From contig CAJYJH010000065.1 of NCBI GenBank assembly GCA_913775265.1, forward strand, positions 62,001 through 126,000: a DNA stretch of 64,000 nt, read 5' to 3'. Position 1 is the stretch's first letter; every line of letters begins with the position of its first letter. The position numbers and the translations under genes were made by a program. Below, in pieces: positions 1 to 9,323 of the stretch. Below the pieces are notes generated by a model. That model ran no database searches, was not told the origin of the DNA, and saw only the letters and a program-made list of their open reading frames with translations. This DNA comes from an uncultured Mucilaginibacter sp. Its GTDB lineage: Bacteria > Bacteroidota > Bacteroidia > Sphingobacteriales > Sphingobacteriaceae.

Positions 1-5
1 AATAC

Positions 6-1232
6 ATGAGCTCTGGGTTATATAGTGGGTTTTCTGATGTGGCCAAACAGGCCATGATGCAGCCGCAGGAATCAATGCTGGCTACCAAAAGCAAAAAAAA
101 TACACTTTATATCGGTATTCCGCGCGAAACCTCCTTTCAGGAAAACCGCATTACGCTCACCCCTTTTTCGGTAGCTCTATTGGTGAATAACGGGCACGAA
201 GTGCTGCTGGAAACCAATGCAGGTAAAGCAGCCAATTTTTTAGATAACCATTACAGTGAGCAGGGCGCTCAAATTGTTTATGACACCAAAAAGGTGTACG
301 AAGCAGATATCATCATCAAAGTTGCGCCGCCAACCCTGGCCGAAATTGAATTGATGAAGCCCGGCCAGATACTGATCTCCACGCTGCAGCCCTCTACATT
401 AAAAGCTGAATGCTTACATGCATTGATCAATAAACGTATTACTGCTCTTTCGTTCGAGCATTTGCGTGATGAGGGCGGTGTGCTAAGCGTGGTTAGAGCC
501 ATGAGTGAAATCGTGGGCGCCACATCTATATCTATCGCTGCTGAATATTTAAGCAACGTGTTTGGCGGAAAAGGCTTAATGCTGGGTGGCATTACCGGCG
601 TACCCCCTACCGAGATTGTAATTTTAGGCGCGGGTACCGTTGGCGAATATGCCGCACGTACGGCTATATCCTTGGGTGCCGAAGTTAAAGTGTTCGACCC
701 CTCTATTTACAAACTACGCCGATTACAAAATAACATTGGCAGCCGGGTATTCACTTCGGTTATTCAACCCATTGTGCTCGAAAAAGCTATTACCACCTGC
801 GATGTAGTGATTGGCGCATTGCGCTCCGATGATGGCCGTAGCCCCTGTATTATTACAGAAAATACCGTAAGCCGGATGAAACCTAATTCGGTAGTAATTG
901 ATGTAAGTATCGATCAGGGTGGTTGTTTCGAAACCTCTGAAATTACTAATCATACTCACCCAACATTCCGTAAGTATGAGGTGATACATTACTGCGTGCC
1001 TAACATTGCATCACGGGTTGCACGTACTGCTACTTATGCTTTAACCAATATTTTTACCCCTATACTTTTGGATATTGGTGAAAATGGCGGCATTAATAAT
1101 GTTATATGGCAAAAAACAGGTATACGTAATGCGGTTTATATTTATCACGGACAACTGACTAACAAGCACTTGGGTGAGCGGTTTAACATTCCGTGTAAAG
1201 ACCTGGATTTGCTGATTGTATCTAACCGATAA
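6..1232 (+). CDS. ald: Alanine dehydrogenase
   Basis: Probable NAD-dependent alanine dehydrogenase, interconverting L-alanine and pyruvate plus ammonia in the cytosol. The 408-residue protein has the AlaDH/PNT N-terminal domain (GIPRETSFQENRIT near residues 37-50, the substrate-binding start of the family) and a Rossmann NAD motif GAGTVGEY at 208-215. An N-terminal extension of about 33 residues precedes the usual family start; I recall similar extensions in Sphingobacteriaceae homologues. The ATG lies 5 bases from the window edge, so the promoter is not visible and a further upstream start cannot be excluded. The transhydrogenase alpha subunit is the alternative, but it is usually paired with a beta subunit, which is absent downstream. 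Confidence 0.88.
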   Translation: MSSGLYSGFSDVAKQAMMQPQESMLATKSKKNTLYIGIPRETSFQENRITLTPFSVALLVNNGHEVLLETNAGKAANFLDNHYSEQGAQIVYDTKKVYEADIIIKVAPPTLAEIELMKPGQILISTLQPSTLKAECLHALINKRITALSFEHLRDEGGVLSVVRAMSEIVGATSISIAAEYLSNVFGGKGLMLGGITGVPPTEIVILGAGTVGEYAARTAISLGAEVKVFDPSIYKLRRLQNNIGSRVFTSVIQPIVLEKAITTCDVVIGALRSDDGRSPCIITENTVSRMKPNSVVIDVSIDQGGCFETSEITNHTHPTFRKYEVIHYCVPNIASRVARTATYALTNIFTPILLDIGENGGINNVIWQKTGIRNAVYIYHGQLTNKHLGERFNIPCKDLDLLIVSNR

Positions 1233-1243
1233 GGCTATAACTC

Positions 1244-1801
1244 CTATGGTTTAAATGCCGACGGTATCTCGGTAGTATGATGTGGTATGCCGTAGTGGCT
1301 AATGGTAAGTTTGGCCGCGCCGTCTTTATATACCATTATTTTAAACAGCATATCGTAATCATTATCTGTAAGATCTTCAAACGGTACTGCTGCTCCGAAC
1401 GCTTTGACTTGGGGAATGATAGTGTTGGAATGTCCTACTATAAGAATCTCCTTGCCTTTATGATTTTGTAATACCTCGGTAGCAAAAACTTTAAAATCTT
1501 TTGGTGTGTAAGTAATTATTTTTAACTGACGTGCAGCAGCTACCGGACTACCGGTACTCATAGTACGCTTATAAGCAGTACTATAAACAGCATCAATCTT
1601 TTCATTTTTAAGCACTGCGGCTAAATCGTGAGCGCGTTTGTCGCCATCGGCAGTTAAATCGGGGTCAGTGCTACTCATTGCTCTCTCTGCCGTTTGCTTT
1701 TCTGCATGCCTTACTAGCCAAATTGTAGTTTTTTGTGCATAAGTATATAAAGTACTTATAAGCAGTACTATAAGTATTAAAAATGTGCCTTTTTTTAACA
1801 T
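1244..1801 (-). CDS. Secreted histidine phosphatase (SixA/phosphoglycerate mutase-like)
   Basis: Member of the histidine phosphatase superfamily (branch 1, SixA-like). From the ATG at 1801 the 185-residue protein starts with a hydrophobic signal peptide ending near YAQ, then has the catalytic VRHAEK motif (His32) and a second catalytic His in VGHSNT. Export to the periplasm or outer membrane is inferred from the signal peptide. An upstream in-frame ATG at 1864 would add 21 residues that break the signal peptide and overlap the divergent gene, so 1801 is preferred. It ends 11 bases from the convergent ald gene. The substrate cannot be told from sequence. Confidence 0.8.
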   Translation of the reverse strand: MLKKGTFLILIVLLISTLYTYAQKTTIWLVRHAEKQTAERAMSSTDPDLTADGDKRAHDLAAVLKNEKIDAVYSTAYKRTMSTGSPVAAARQLKIITYTPKDFKVFATEVLQNHKGKEILIVGHSNTIIPQVKAFGAAVPFEDLTDNDYDMLFKIMVYKDGAAKLTISHYGIPHHTTEIPSAFKP

Positions 1802-1891
1802 AAGTTTAACAGGTTTTGTGCTAATGTAACTACTTCGTTTAAAACAAAATATGTTTAAATGCAATTATTAGAGAAAGTACTCCATTCAAAT

Positions 1892-2866
1892 ATGAAGTTT
1901 TTTAGCAAAGAATATTTTAAAAGCTTATGGAAGGTTTTAGTAGCAACCTTTTCTGGTTTTATTGATGATAACGGTTTAAAATTGAGTGCCTCTTTGGCCT
2001 ATTATACCATTTTTTCTATCGCCCCTCTTTTGATCCTGATATTATCGTTAGCAGGTATTTTTTTAGGGCCTGATGCTGCTTCGGCTAGGCTTTACGGACA
2101 AATAGATCAGTATGTAGGCAAAGAGGCTGCAAAACAAATTCAGGATATTGTTAAAAATCTGCAGTTCTCAGGTAAAAGCGGATTGGCTTTAATATCAGGT
2201 ATCGTAACCTTGTTGATCGGTGCTAGCAGTATATTTTTAGAGATACAAGATTCAATCAATACTATCTGGAGGGTAAAAGCCAAGCCCAAAAAAGGATGGT
2301 TGAAAATGCTTCAAAACCGATTTCTGTCCTTTTCTTTAATAATTAGTCTTGGATTCTTGTTGCTGGCTTCGTTGGTAGTAAATATTGTTGTTACTGCGGT
2401 AAGTAAACAGATTACACGATTTTTACCCGAAATTACTGAGAAACTGATTTTGGTTGTTAACCTCGGCATCTCATTTATTGTTATTGCAACGCTCTTCGGC
2501 ATCATCTTTAAGTTTTTGCCTGATGTTAAAATCAAATTTAAAGATGTGCGTTCCGGCGCATTTTTTACTGCAATACTCTTCTTGCTTGGTCAGTTTTTAA
2601 TCAGCATGTACCTCAAATATTCAGCACAAGGGTCTGCTTATGGCGCTGCAGGATCGGTAATTATTTTATTGGTCTGGATATACTATACAGCAGCCATATT
2701 ATACATAGGCGCGGAATTTACGCAGGTATACGCAGAAGCTAATTGTAGCCACATAGAACCTGCTGAGTATGCTGTTCATATACAGCAAACTGAAATTGAG
2801 CATGATGTGAAGCGCTTACCGCCTCAAAATCCGGAACTTAAAGGGCAATTTAAAAAAGACGGTTAA
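1892..2866 (+). CDS. YihY/virulence factor BrkB family inner-membrane protein
   Basis: About 324 residues with some six predicted membrane segments; the first follows the family-typical pattern of a small amphipathic stretch, then LSASLAYYTIFSIAPLLILI. The motif IWRVKAKPKKGW after a PxxGxS-like loop and the hydrophobic C-terminal segments ending in GAEFTQVYAE match the YihY/BrkB (UPF0761) family, whose molecular role is unsettled (it was once mistaken for RNase BN). The ATG at 1892 (MKFFSKEYF) is preferred; an earlier in-frame ATG at 1859 adds 11 residues. It is transcribed divergently from the histidine phosphatase and followed by a strong terminator at 2879-2908. Confidence 0.82.
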   Translation: MKFFSKEYFKSLWKVLVATFSGFIDDNGLKLSASLAYYTIFSIAPLLILILSLAGIFLGPDAASARLYGQIDQYVGKEAAKQIQDIVKNLQFSGKSGLALISGIVTLLIGASSIFLEIQDSINTIWRVKAKPKKGWLKMLQNRFLSFSLIISLGFLLLASLVVNIVVTAVSKQITRFLPEITEKLILVVNLGISFIVIATLFGIIFKFLPDVKIKFKDVRSGAFFTAILFLLGQFLISMYLKYSAQGSAYGAAGSVIILLVWIYYTAAILYIGAEFTQVYAEANCSHIEPAEYAVHIQQTEIEHDVKRLPPQNPELKGQFKKDG

Positions 2867-2878
2867 TATCAATCCATT

Positions 2879-2908
2879 AAAAAAGGCGCAGTTTGGTGCG
2901 TCTTTTTT
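2879..2908 (+). terminator. Intrinsic terminator after the YihY gene
   Basis: A 12-base-pair stem (2879-2890 with 2897-2908, one G-T wobble) encloses a 6-base loop; the 5' arm begins with six A and the 3' arm ends in six T. It lies 12 bases after the yihY-like stop codon. Confidence 0.85.
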
Positions 2909-3040
2909 ATGGAAATCCATCAGTTGTTGCGATATTATTATTTAGGGTAGTTTTTTATTGAATTTAATATATAAATGAGCAGATAATTGCATCGATAGAT
3001 ATAAGTATGTATCTTTAGCACAACCAATTATAAACTTAAA

Positions 3041-4273
3041 TTGTACCGGATAGCATATATCGCCAGATATCTGTTTTTATCCGTCTGCATACTCTGCTTG
3101 TCTGTAGCAGTTAGTGCCCAGCAATTCAGTATCAACGAAAATCAAAAACAGGTTAAAATCCATTTCCGACTGGTGCGGGATATGGTGGTTATTCCATTGT
3201 TCATTAATCAAAGAGGGCCATTCAATTTCGTGTTAGATACTGGAGTTGGACTGATGGTTATCACTGATCCAACATTGGTTGACTCCATAAACATTAATAA
3301 TCGGCGTACTCTAAGAATGTACGGAATGGGCAACGACGTAGTTTTTGAGGCCTACGCTACATCCAGCCTGGATATTTTAATAGATCGGAAGATAAAAAGC
3401 CAGGATGTATCTGCTGCAATATTTAAAGAGGATCATTTTGGTTTGTCTAATTACGCCGGTATACCTATACATGGTTTATTGGGCTATGAGTTTTTTTTAA
3501 ACCTCGCAGTTAAGGTAAACTTTATGGATAGTACCCTAACGATAGCCAAGCCAGGAAAAATTAAGCCGTTTAAGCGAGGTGTCATTTTGCCCATTAGCAT
3601 TGATGAACGTAAGCCCTATTTTACAACTAAAGTGTTGCTGCCAAGCGGTCATTATGGTGAAAATAAATTCCTGATTGACTTAGGTGCAGGTCATCCTTTA
3701 TCTATAGAAAATTCGCAGCCTTATATAAGAAGTCACAAAAAAATGATAATTGCCAATTTAGGTGTTGGTTTGACAGGGCCAGTTAACGGATACATCAGCC
3801 GCATTAGCGAGTTATATATAGGTAAATACAAGTTTAAAGATGTTATCACCTCTTTTCCGGACAGCAATGTGCATACGAATTATATTGTGCCGCGCGATGG
3901 GAGCTTAGGTATGGGAGTATTAAAGAAATTTTTATTGGTGTTTGATTATAAAAATCAAAAATTATATCTCAAGCCTAATGCAAGATTTAAAGAGTCATTT
4001 GAACATGATATGTCGGGAATGGAATATTATGCAAGTGGCAGCGATTATAAACACATCATAGTAAGCCGTGTAGAACTGGGTTCTGCCGCTGATGAAGCCG
4101 GTATAGAAGCTAATGACGAAATTACTGCAATAAATTTTAAGGGCGTATATAATATGACTATAATTGAAATTGATAATCTGCTTAAATCAAGAGAAAATCG
4201 AAATGTTTTAATTGAGATTTACCGTAACAAGAAATTTGAAACGGTAGTGCTGACTTTAAAAAGGCGTATTTGA
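3041..4273 (+). CDS. Secreted aspartyl protease with PDZ domain
   Basis: Retropepsin-like aspartyl protease with a C-terminal PDZ domain, a type common in Bacteroidota envelopes. No ATG precedes the signal peptide in frame; TTG at 3041 is chosen because the following residues (YRIAYIARYLFLS to VSAQQ) form a clear signal peptide, and an upstream in-frame stop lies at 3002. The catalytic motif FVLDTG is near residue 65; a second motif FLIDLGAGHPLS near residue 210 corresponds to the other half of the fold. The PDZ domain occupies roughly residues 330-405 (GSAADEAGIEANDEI). A near-consensus -7 element (TATCTTTA, 3010-3017) lies 23 bases upstream. The substrate is unknown. Confidence 0.8.
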   Translation: MYRIAYIARYLFLSVCILCLSVAVSAQQFSINENQKQVKIHFRLVRDMVVIPLFINQRGPFNFVLDTGVGLMVITDPTLVDSININNRRTLRMYGMGNDVVFEAYATSSLDILIDRKIKSQDVSAAIFKEDHFGLSNYAGIPIHGLLGYEFFLNLAVKVNFMDSTLTIAKPGKIKPFKRGVILPISIDERKPYFTTKVLLPSGHYGENKFLIDLGAGHPLSIENSQPYIRSHKKMIIANLGVGLTGPVNGYISRISELYIGKYKFKDVITSFPDSNVHTNYIVPRDGSLGMGVLKKFLLVFDYKNQKLYLKPNARFKESFEHDMSGMEYYASGSDYKHIIVSRVELGSAADEAGIEANDEITAINFKGVYNMTIIEIDNLLKSRENRNVLIEIYRNKKFETVVLTLKRRI

Positions 4274-4334
4274 GGTAAGAAAGGTGTCCAGCCAGCTTAC
4301 GCTATGGTAAGCTGACTTTGTAATTAATTTAATA

Positions 4335-4607
4335 TTATTTAAGCTGACTGATGTTTTCGTAAAATGCGGTCTGCAAATCGAGCAGTGAGCGTACTTTCAA
4401 TTTTTCGCCATAAGTGTCAAAACATATGTAGCTGCTTTTGTCCGGCTCTTTAACGTTCAGTTTTTCTAAAAAGTTAAAGGTTTCAAAAAAATAGTGGCGG
4501 GTAGTCACATTTTTTTTCTGATCGGTTTGTGATGAGTTAAGCCTAAAGCCCATCAATTTTGTCCAATCACGAACTTTAGATTGCAGATTTGCACGCAGAG
4601 ATCTCAT
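4335..4607 (-). CDS. Small hypothetical protein, not recognised
   Basis: A 90-residue basic protein if started at the ATG at 4607; a TTG at 4622 would add five residues. It has no signal peptide, membrane segment or Cys pair. It is rich in charged and aromatic residues (for example RHYFFETFNFLEKL), looks soluble and ends SLLDLQTAFYENISQLK. It stands alone between the PDZ protease and a 540-base AT-rich stretch. I do not recognise the family; its reality rests on coding-like composition only. Confidence 0.5.
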   Translation of the reverse strand: MRSLRANLQSKVRDWTKLMGFRLNSSQTDQKKNVTTRHYFFETFNFLEKLNVKEPDKSSYICFDTYGEKLKVRSLLDLQTAFYENISQLK

Positions 4608-4894
4608 ATGTGTCTTTTTCAATTGAGTAATACAGTAGGTTAATTGTTGCGTTTATGTCGTAACCTTAAGTTAATAACGGCATAAAATTCAGTTTAATAT
4701 AGCTACTTCAAAACCGCGCATACCTGCCTCACAATTCATGCCATGTTTTTAAATAAGTACTGATAATCAATAAAATATAATATAAAGGTTGATGCGGCTA
4801 TTTAGTATAGCTTATTTTATACATCAGCTATGTTTTAACATACACATAACCGTTCGTTCAATAAGTAATCCATTGTTAATCAATTACTACAAAA

Positions 4895-4926
4895 TTGTTG
4901 ATCTTAATTCAAATGGGGTAAATTTG
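4895..4926 (+). promoter_or_regulatory. Candidate promoter of the outer-membrane receptor gene
   Basis: TAAATTTG (4919-4926) matches the Bacteroidetes -7 consensus TAnnTTTG exactly; TTGTTG at 4895-4900 sits at about the right distance for the -33 element. No other perfect -7 match was noticed closer to the gene. Confidence 0.4.
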
Positions 4927-5041
4927 ATAGTGATATCAAAATCAGATATGTTAAACTTTTGATTAAAAAGTAGTTAAAAGCATATTAGAGTTTGATAAGG
5001 ATACAGCGATGAAGTTTAGAATCATCTTAAACAGCCACATG

Positions 5042-5061
5042 TAACAATCCTATGATTGTTA
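5042..5061. repeat. Perfect inverted repeat in the receptor leader
   Basis: TAACAATC and its reverse complement are separated by CTAT. It lies 88 bases before the receptor start codon, downstream of the candidate promoter. It could be an RNA hairpin in the leader or an operator; there is no T-run, so a terminator is unlikely. Confidence 0.5.
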
Positions 5062-5148
5062 GCTATTTAACTAAAAGAAATTGAACTTTTGTAGTCCAAC
5101 GCTGTAATAAGTAAAATCTTAATATCAGATAGCGACTACAAATAATTT

Positions 5149-8100
5149 ATGAAACGTTTTTTTACTCTCTTAGCTCTTCTGGTAAGCTTTGCAACCTTTA
5201 CCTACGCACAAACCGGCCGCGAAGTACATGGCATGGTAACAGACTCAACCAAGCAAGCTCTACCGGGTACAACCATCAAGTTAACATCCGATGCAAATGA
5301 TAATGCCACAACCATTGCCAATGGTGAAGGAAGATTTTCGTTTGCTGGTGTAAAAGGTACCAAGCTTAACTTAACTATCAGCTCAATAGGCTTTGAAGGA
5401 GTCATCAAGCATTATACTTTAGAAAATGACGGTAAGGCTGCTGATGTAGGGACCATCACGTTAAAAGCACAATCTACCCAATTAGGTGTAGTTACTGTGG
5501 TGGGCACCAACCCGGTTACACTTAAAGAAGATACCGTTGAGTATCGGGCCAGTGCTTATAAAGTAAGGGCCAACTCTCCGGTTGAAGACCAACTGAAACG
5601 TATACCTGGTGTAGATGTGGATGCTACGGGTAATGTAAGCGCTCAAGGCAAACAAGTAACTAAAGTGCGCATTAATGGTAAAGACTTTTTTGGAGGTGAC
5701 GTGCAAACAGCTACCAAAAACTTACCTGCAGACTTAGTAGAAAGTTACCAGATTGTGGATGATTATGGCGACCAGGCTAATTTAACCGGTATCAAAACAG
5801 GAGAACCAAATAAAATCCTGAATATCACTATCCGAAAAGATAAAAATCATGGCTATTTCGGTCAGGCTACTGCCGGGGAGGGTGTAGATGCACTACCTAA
5901 AAACCCAGGTGTAAGTAACGACAACCGATATGTGGGTTTGCTAAATGTATTTAAGTTTAATAACGACCAGCAAATTGCTGTATTAGGTAACTTAAACAAT
6001 ACCAATGTTAATACTTTTTCTTTCGGTAGCCCAACAGGCGGTGGTGGTGGAGGCGGTTTTGGCGGCGGCGGTGGCGGACGTGGATTTGGCGGCGGCGGTG
6101 GTGGCCGGGGTAATGCAGGCCGTGGAGGTGGCAGTCAAACCAGTAGTCAGCCCGGTATAAACACAACTAAAACTATTGGTACCAATTTTCGTGACCAATG
6201 GGGTAAAATGTCGGTATATGGCAGTTATAGTTTCGAAGATAAAGACGTTTATACTGTAAGTCAAAATTTTCAAATCAATACAGGAACTGTTCCTACAACA
6301 AGTAATCAAAATAGTACACAAACTGATGCTAACACAAATCATCGGTTAACCTGGAACATGGAATACCGACCAGATACGTTAAACTATTTTAAACTGAATC
6401 CCACTTTTGCTTACTCGAGTGTTACTACCACTGCTCTTGAGGCTTTACAATCAACCCGTCAAGGTAACCCTAATCTAGCATATACAACAAATACTTATAG
6501 TACATCTTCAGCGCCTAATTACGGTGCTACGCTATTGTATAATCATCGGTTTAATGGTGTTGGCCGTAACTTAAGTATCAACGGAAATTTCAATTCAACA
6601 CGAAATTTTAACTTCGACAATCCGGTATATACTTATGATCCGGTTACGGTTAATCGGTTAAATGTTCCTATCAATCAATTGGTGAATACTTATTACCGTT
6701 CAATCACATCAGGTTTAAGTTTGTCTTACATTGAACCATTGAGCACCGTGTCATTTTTAGAGTTTAACTATGCATATAACCACACTTATAACCGTAATGA
6801 TAACCGCACTGATACACTAGCAAATAATAATCAGCTAAATAATTATCCACTGGGTACTAGTAATTACGACTACACATTTACCACACATCGCGTAGGCTTA
6901 AATTATCGTTTCATTAAACCTAAATATAATATCACTTTAGGTGCCGGTGTGTTGCCGAGTAAGCTGGACGGATCTGGAACGTCATACGACGCAATTAGCC
7001 GTACTAATGTGAATCCGGTTACCAGCAAAACTACTGTCAACTTTGTGCCAACAGCACGTTTCAGTTATAATTTCTCCAGAAGTCAGTCGTTAAATTTCAA
7101 TTATAATGGTTCTAACAATCAACCTAGTTACAATCAATTAGTTCCGGTTATTAACTTCTCTAACGCGCTTTACCCTGTACAAGGCAATCCAAATCTTAAT
7201 CCGGAGTTTACTAATAATTTTAACCTTCGTTATAATAAGTTCGCTTTTGAAACTGGTAACATATTTTTCACTAACTTGAGCTTTACACAAACCAACAATA
7301 AAATTGTAACTACTTCAACCGTTTACCCTGTTAGATTTTCAAGAGCTGCTCTTGCTGCTAATCCGGGTTTAACATCATTCAGAAACACCATCTTCTCAAA
7401 CTACATGAACGTTGATGGCTATTACTCTGGTCAGGCCAATGTATTGTTTGCTAAGCCATGGGCTGCCCGAAAATATACACTGTTATTAGGCGCTCAAGTC
7501 GCTTACACAAACAACCTGTCGTTTACCAATAATGTTGATTCAAACAACGTAGCTACTGCGTTCCAAAAAAACACAGCAAAAAACATTTCCTTTGCTCCAA
7601 ATCCAAGATTCAGAATCAATATTCTGGATAAAATTGATTTAGAAACGGGTGCCACTTATACTATCAATAAAACTACCAATTCATTAACTAATCCGCTATT
7701 CAGTAATAATACGAACATACGTACACTTGATTTAACGCTGAGTGGTAAAAACTATTTGTGGAAAGACTGGACGTTTAGTTATGATTTCAGACGTACAGTA
7801 AACTATGGTTACAGCTTTGCTGTTCCGAATCCAAATATCTTGAATGTATACGTAGAACGTCGTTTTTTAAAGCAAAACGCAGCAACCATACGTCTGCAAG
7901 GTTTCGATTTGTTCAATCAAAATACGGGTTTCTCTTTTACCAGTGCAAACAACGTTACAACCCAATCGCAGGTTAATCGTTTAGGTCGCTATTTCTTGAT
8001 GACATTCACTTACCGTTTACAAAAATTTGCAGGTCGTTCGCCAATGCAGGGTGGAGATGAGCGTGGTGAGCGTCGTGGTGGCTTTGGTGGTCGTGGCGAT

Positions 8101-8163
8101 CGTGGTGGCATGGGAGGCCCGGGCGGTGGTCCTGGTGGCCCCGGTGGACCAAACATGGAGTAA
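5149..8163 (+). CDS. Outer-membrane beta-barrel receptor (TonB-dependent-like) with Gly-rich inserts
   Basis: A 1004-residue outer-membrane protein. A signal peptide (MKRFFTLLALLVSFATFTYAQ) is followed by a carboxypeptidase-regulatory-like domain (residues about 25-105), a plug-like region (about 115-225, with RIPGVDVDATGNVSAQGK) and a long beta-barrel rich in Asn, Thr and Tyr ending in an aromatic-rich strand. It resembles the OMP_b-brl family of Bacteroidota rather than a classical siderophore receptor; no TonB box is evident. Two low-complexity glycine/arginine inserts stand out: residues about 297-330 within the barrel and the last 35 residues, which follow the barrel. It is monocistronic, ended by a 19-base-pair terminator. 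The ligand is unknown. Confidence 0.85.
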   Translation: MKRFFTLLALLVSFATFTYAQTGREVHGMVTDSTKQALPGTTIKLTSDANDNATTIANGEGRFSFAGVKGTKLNLTISSIGFEGVIKHYTLENDGKAADVGTITLKAQSTQLGVVTVVGTNPVTLKEDTVEYRASAYKVRANSPVEDQLKRIPGVDVDATGNVSAQGKQVTKVRINGKDFFGGDVQTATKNLPADLVESYQIVDDYGDQANLTGIKTGEPNKILNITIRKDKNHGYFGQATAGEGVDALPKNPGVSNDNRYVGLLNVFKFNNDQQIAVLGNLNNTNVNTFSFGSPTGGGGGGGFGGGGGGRGFGGGGGGRGNAGRGGGSQTSSQPGINTTKTIGTNFRDQWGKMSVYGSYSFEDKDVYTVSQNFQINTGTVPTTSNQNSTQTDANTNHRLTWNMEYRPDTLNYFKLNPTFAYSSVTTTALEALQSTRQGNPNLAYTTNTYSTSSAPNYGATLLYNHRFNGVGRNLSINGNFNSTRNFNFDNPVYTYDPVTVNRLNVPINQLVNTYYRSITSGLSLSYIEPLSTVSFLEFNYAYNHTYNRNDNRTDTLANNNQLNNYPLGTSNYDYTFTTHRVGLNYRFIKPKYNITLGAGVLPSKLDGSGTSYDAISRTNVNPVTSKTTVNFVPTARFSYNFSRSQSLNFNYNGSNNQPSYNQLVPVINFSNALYPVQGNPNLNPEFTNNFNLRYNKFAFETGNIFFTNLSFTQTNNKIVTTSTVYPVRFSRAALAANPGLTSFRNTIFSNYMNVDGYYSGQANVLFAKPWAARKYTLLLGAQVAYTNNLSFTNNVDSNNVATAFQKNTAKNISFAPNPRFRINILDKIDLETGATYTINKTTNSLTNPLFSNNTNIRTLDLTLSGKNYLWKDWTFSYDFRRTVNYGYSFAVPNPNILNVYVERRFLKQNAATIRLQGFDLFNQNTGFSFTSANNVTTQSQVNRLGRYFLMTFTYRLQKFAGRSPMQGGDERGERRGGFGGRGDRGGMGGPGGGPGGPGGPNME

Positions 8164-8174
8164 CCAAAGAGCAC

Positions 8175-8217
8175 AAAAGAAAACCCCGGTTGAGTTAATC
8201 AACCGGGGTTTTCTTTT
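8175..8217. terminator. Bidirectional terminator between the receptor and receiver genes
   Basis: A perfect 19-base-pair stem (8175-8193 with 8199-8217) has a 5-base loop GTTAA; it is A-rich at the 5' foot and T-rich at the 3' foot, so it can work for both convergent genes. Confidence 0.9.
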
Positions 8218-8237
8218 ATAAAGTATTTATGTAATTT

Positions 8238-8615
8238 TTATGCTTTTTGTAATACGTCATTAATGGTTCTTTCCAACTCGTCCAGGTCAAAAGGTTTAGC
8301 CAGGTAAGTTTCGGCACCGGCATGGTCGGCCAGTAACTGGATATCGCTGTTAGCCGAAAAATAGACCACCGGGATGTTCTTTAAATCCTCGTTGCTTTTT
8401 AAGGTCTGTGTAGCCACAATACCTCCCGAGTCCGGGATCCAGTTATCCATCAGGATAACACTTGGCATTACGCCCGATACCTTCTCAACAATATTGTTGC
8501 AATCGGTATAGGTATGCACCTGCCAGCCCTGTTCCTCTAAAATATAAGCACAAATAGACAGGATATCTTCATCGTCATCAAATATGACGATCTTTTTTGC
8601 GTCGTTGTTATCCAT
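8238..8615 (-). CDS. Stand-alone response regulator receiver protein
   Basis: A 125-residue CheY-like receiver domain with no output domain. The acidic pocket is FDDDED (Asp13-15), the phospho-acceptor Asp57 lies in ILMDNW, Ser87 is the conserved Ser/Thr and Lys107 in AKPF is the switch lysine. Single-domain receivers relay or quench phosphoryl groups from hybrid kinases, or act in chemotaxis or gliding control. No kinase is adjacent. A perfect -7 element lies 21 bases upstream of the ATG. The nearest same-strand upstream gene, heme oxygenase, is 110 bases away with its own promoter element. Confidence 0.9.
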   Translation of the reverse strand: MDNNDAKKIVIFDDDEDILSICAYILEEQGWQVHTYTDCNNIVEKVSGVMPSVILMDNWIPDSGGIVATQTLKSNEDLKNIPVVYFSANSDIQLLADHAGAETYLAKPFDLDELERTINDVLQKA

Positions 8616-8636
8616 AGGTATAGTAGTGTAGTATTA

Positions 8637-8644
8637 CAAACTTA
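8637..8644 (-). promoter_or_regulatory. Candidate -7 element for the receiver gene
   Basis: On the minus strand it reads TAAGTTTG, an exact match to TAnnTTTG, 21 bases before the ATG. No good -33 box is seen. Confidence 0.45.
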
Positions 8645-8725
8645 CGATATAATTTTGAGTTTAAAATTTAAAATAATATTAGAACTCCAAATATTTGTGT
8701 AACAAAATTACTCAAGCAAAAACAG

Positions 8726-9292
8726 TTAGGCATGCTTTTCTGCCCACTGTTTAAATTTATCGAATGTTTCGTTAGCGCTGTCAATCACTATTTTATCCTC
8801 TTCAGATGATTTTGTGACGTTATTGAGGGTATCTTTGAAAGATTCCCATTTCGTTTCAGTGTCATCACCGTAGCCATTAAAGAATGACAAACCTTCGCCG
8901 TTGTTGATGCCCAATTGCTGCGCCATCATTTTGCTGATGATTTTTCCACCCAAGGTTGAACCTTCAATTACATACATAGCCGCATAAGCTTGTAAAATAT
9001 TTTTTATCTGGGGCAAATCCTCGTCATTGGCTTTAGCCATAGGTTTGCCACCCAAGGTTTCAATGTCATGAGCAAGTGCCTGTGTTTTGCGACGTTCTGC
9101 ATAATCATGCAATTCGTTTTGACCGATATATTGATCAATTTGAGTTTCGAGTCCGCCAAAGTAAGTGTAAAAGAGCTGTAACAGGTTTACATAATCTTCT
9201 TTACTACGGATGGCTTTCATGCGGCCTACCAGCATTTTTTCCAACTGTTGATGGCTACGTAGCGTATCTTTTTTTAATTGTTCTGCGAGCAT
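8726..9292 (-). CDS. Biliverdin-producing heme oxygenase
   Basis: A 188-residue heme oxygenase fold. His14 in RSHQQLEKML is the probable proximal heme ligand, and YVIEGSTLGGKII (residues about 107-119) is the distal-helix glycine motif of the BphO/HemO type. It would cleave heme to biliverdin, iron and CO in the cytosol. In other bacteria such genes sit beside bacteriophytochromes or heme-uptake genes; here the neighbours are a lone receiver and YifB, so either bilin synthesis for a phytochrome elsewhere or iron recovery is possible. An exact -7 element lies 31 bases upstream. Confidence 0.85.
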   Translation of the reverse strand: MLAEQLKKDTLRSHQQLEKMLVGRMKAIRSKEDYVNLLQLFYTYFGGLETQIDQYIGQNELHDYAERRKTQALAHDIETLGGKPMAKANDEDLPQIKNILQAYAAMYVIEGSTLGGKIISKMMAQQLGINNGEGLSFFNGYGDDTETKWESFKDTLNNVTKSSEEDKIVIDSANETFDKFKQWAEKHA

Positions 9293-9323
9293 GTATTTAA
9301 CGCGGGTAGATATAATATTTAAA

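Larger units (their letters stand above)
4623..5148. other. Long AT-rich intergenic region upstream of the receptor gene
   Basis: No convincing gene is seen in about 525 bases. It contains a consensus-like promoter (TAAATTTG at 4919-4926 with TTGTTG about 18 bases upstream) and an 8-base perfect inverted repeat with 4-base spacer at 5042-5061. If the promoter is used, the receptor mRNA has a leader of about 215 bases. Confidence 0.55.

Noticed and set aside
6035-6135. GGC/GGT-rich repeats as a possible DNA repeat array
   Set aside because: The repeats follow the codon frame of the receptor and vary at third positions, so they are explained by a Gly-rich protein segment.
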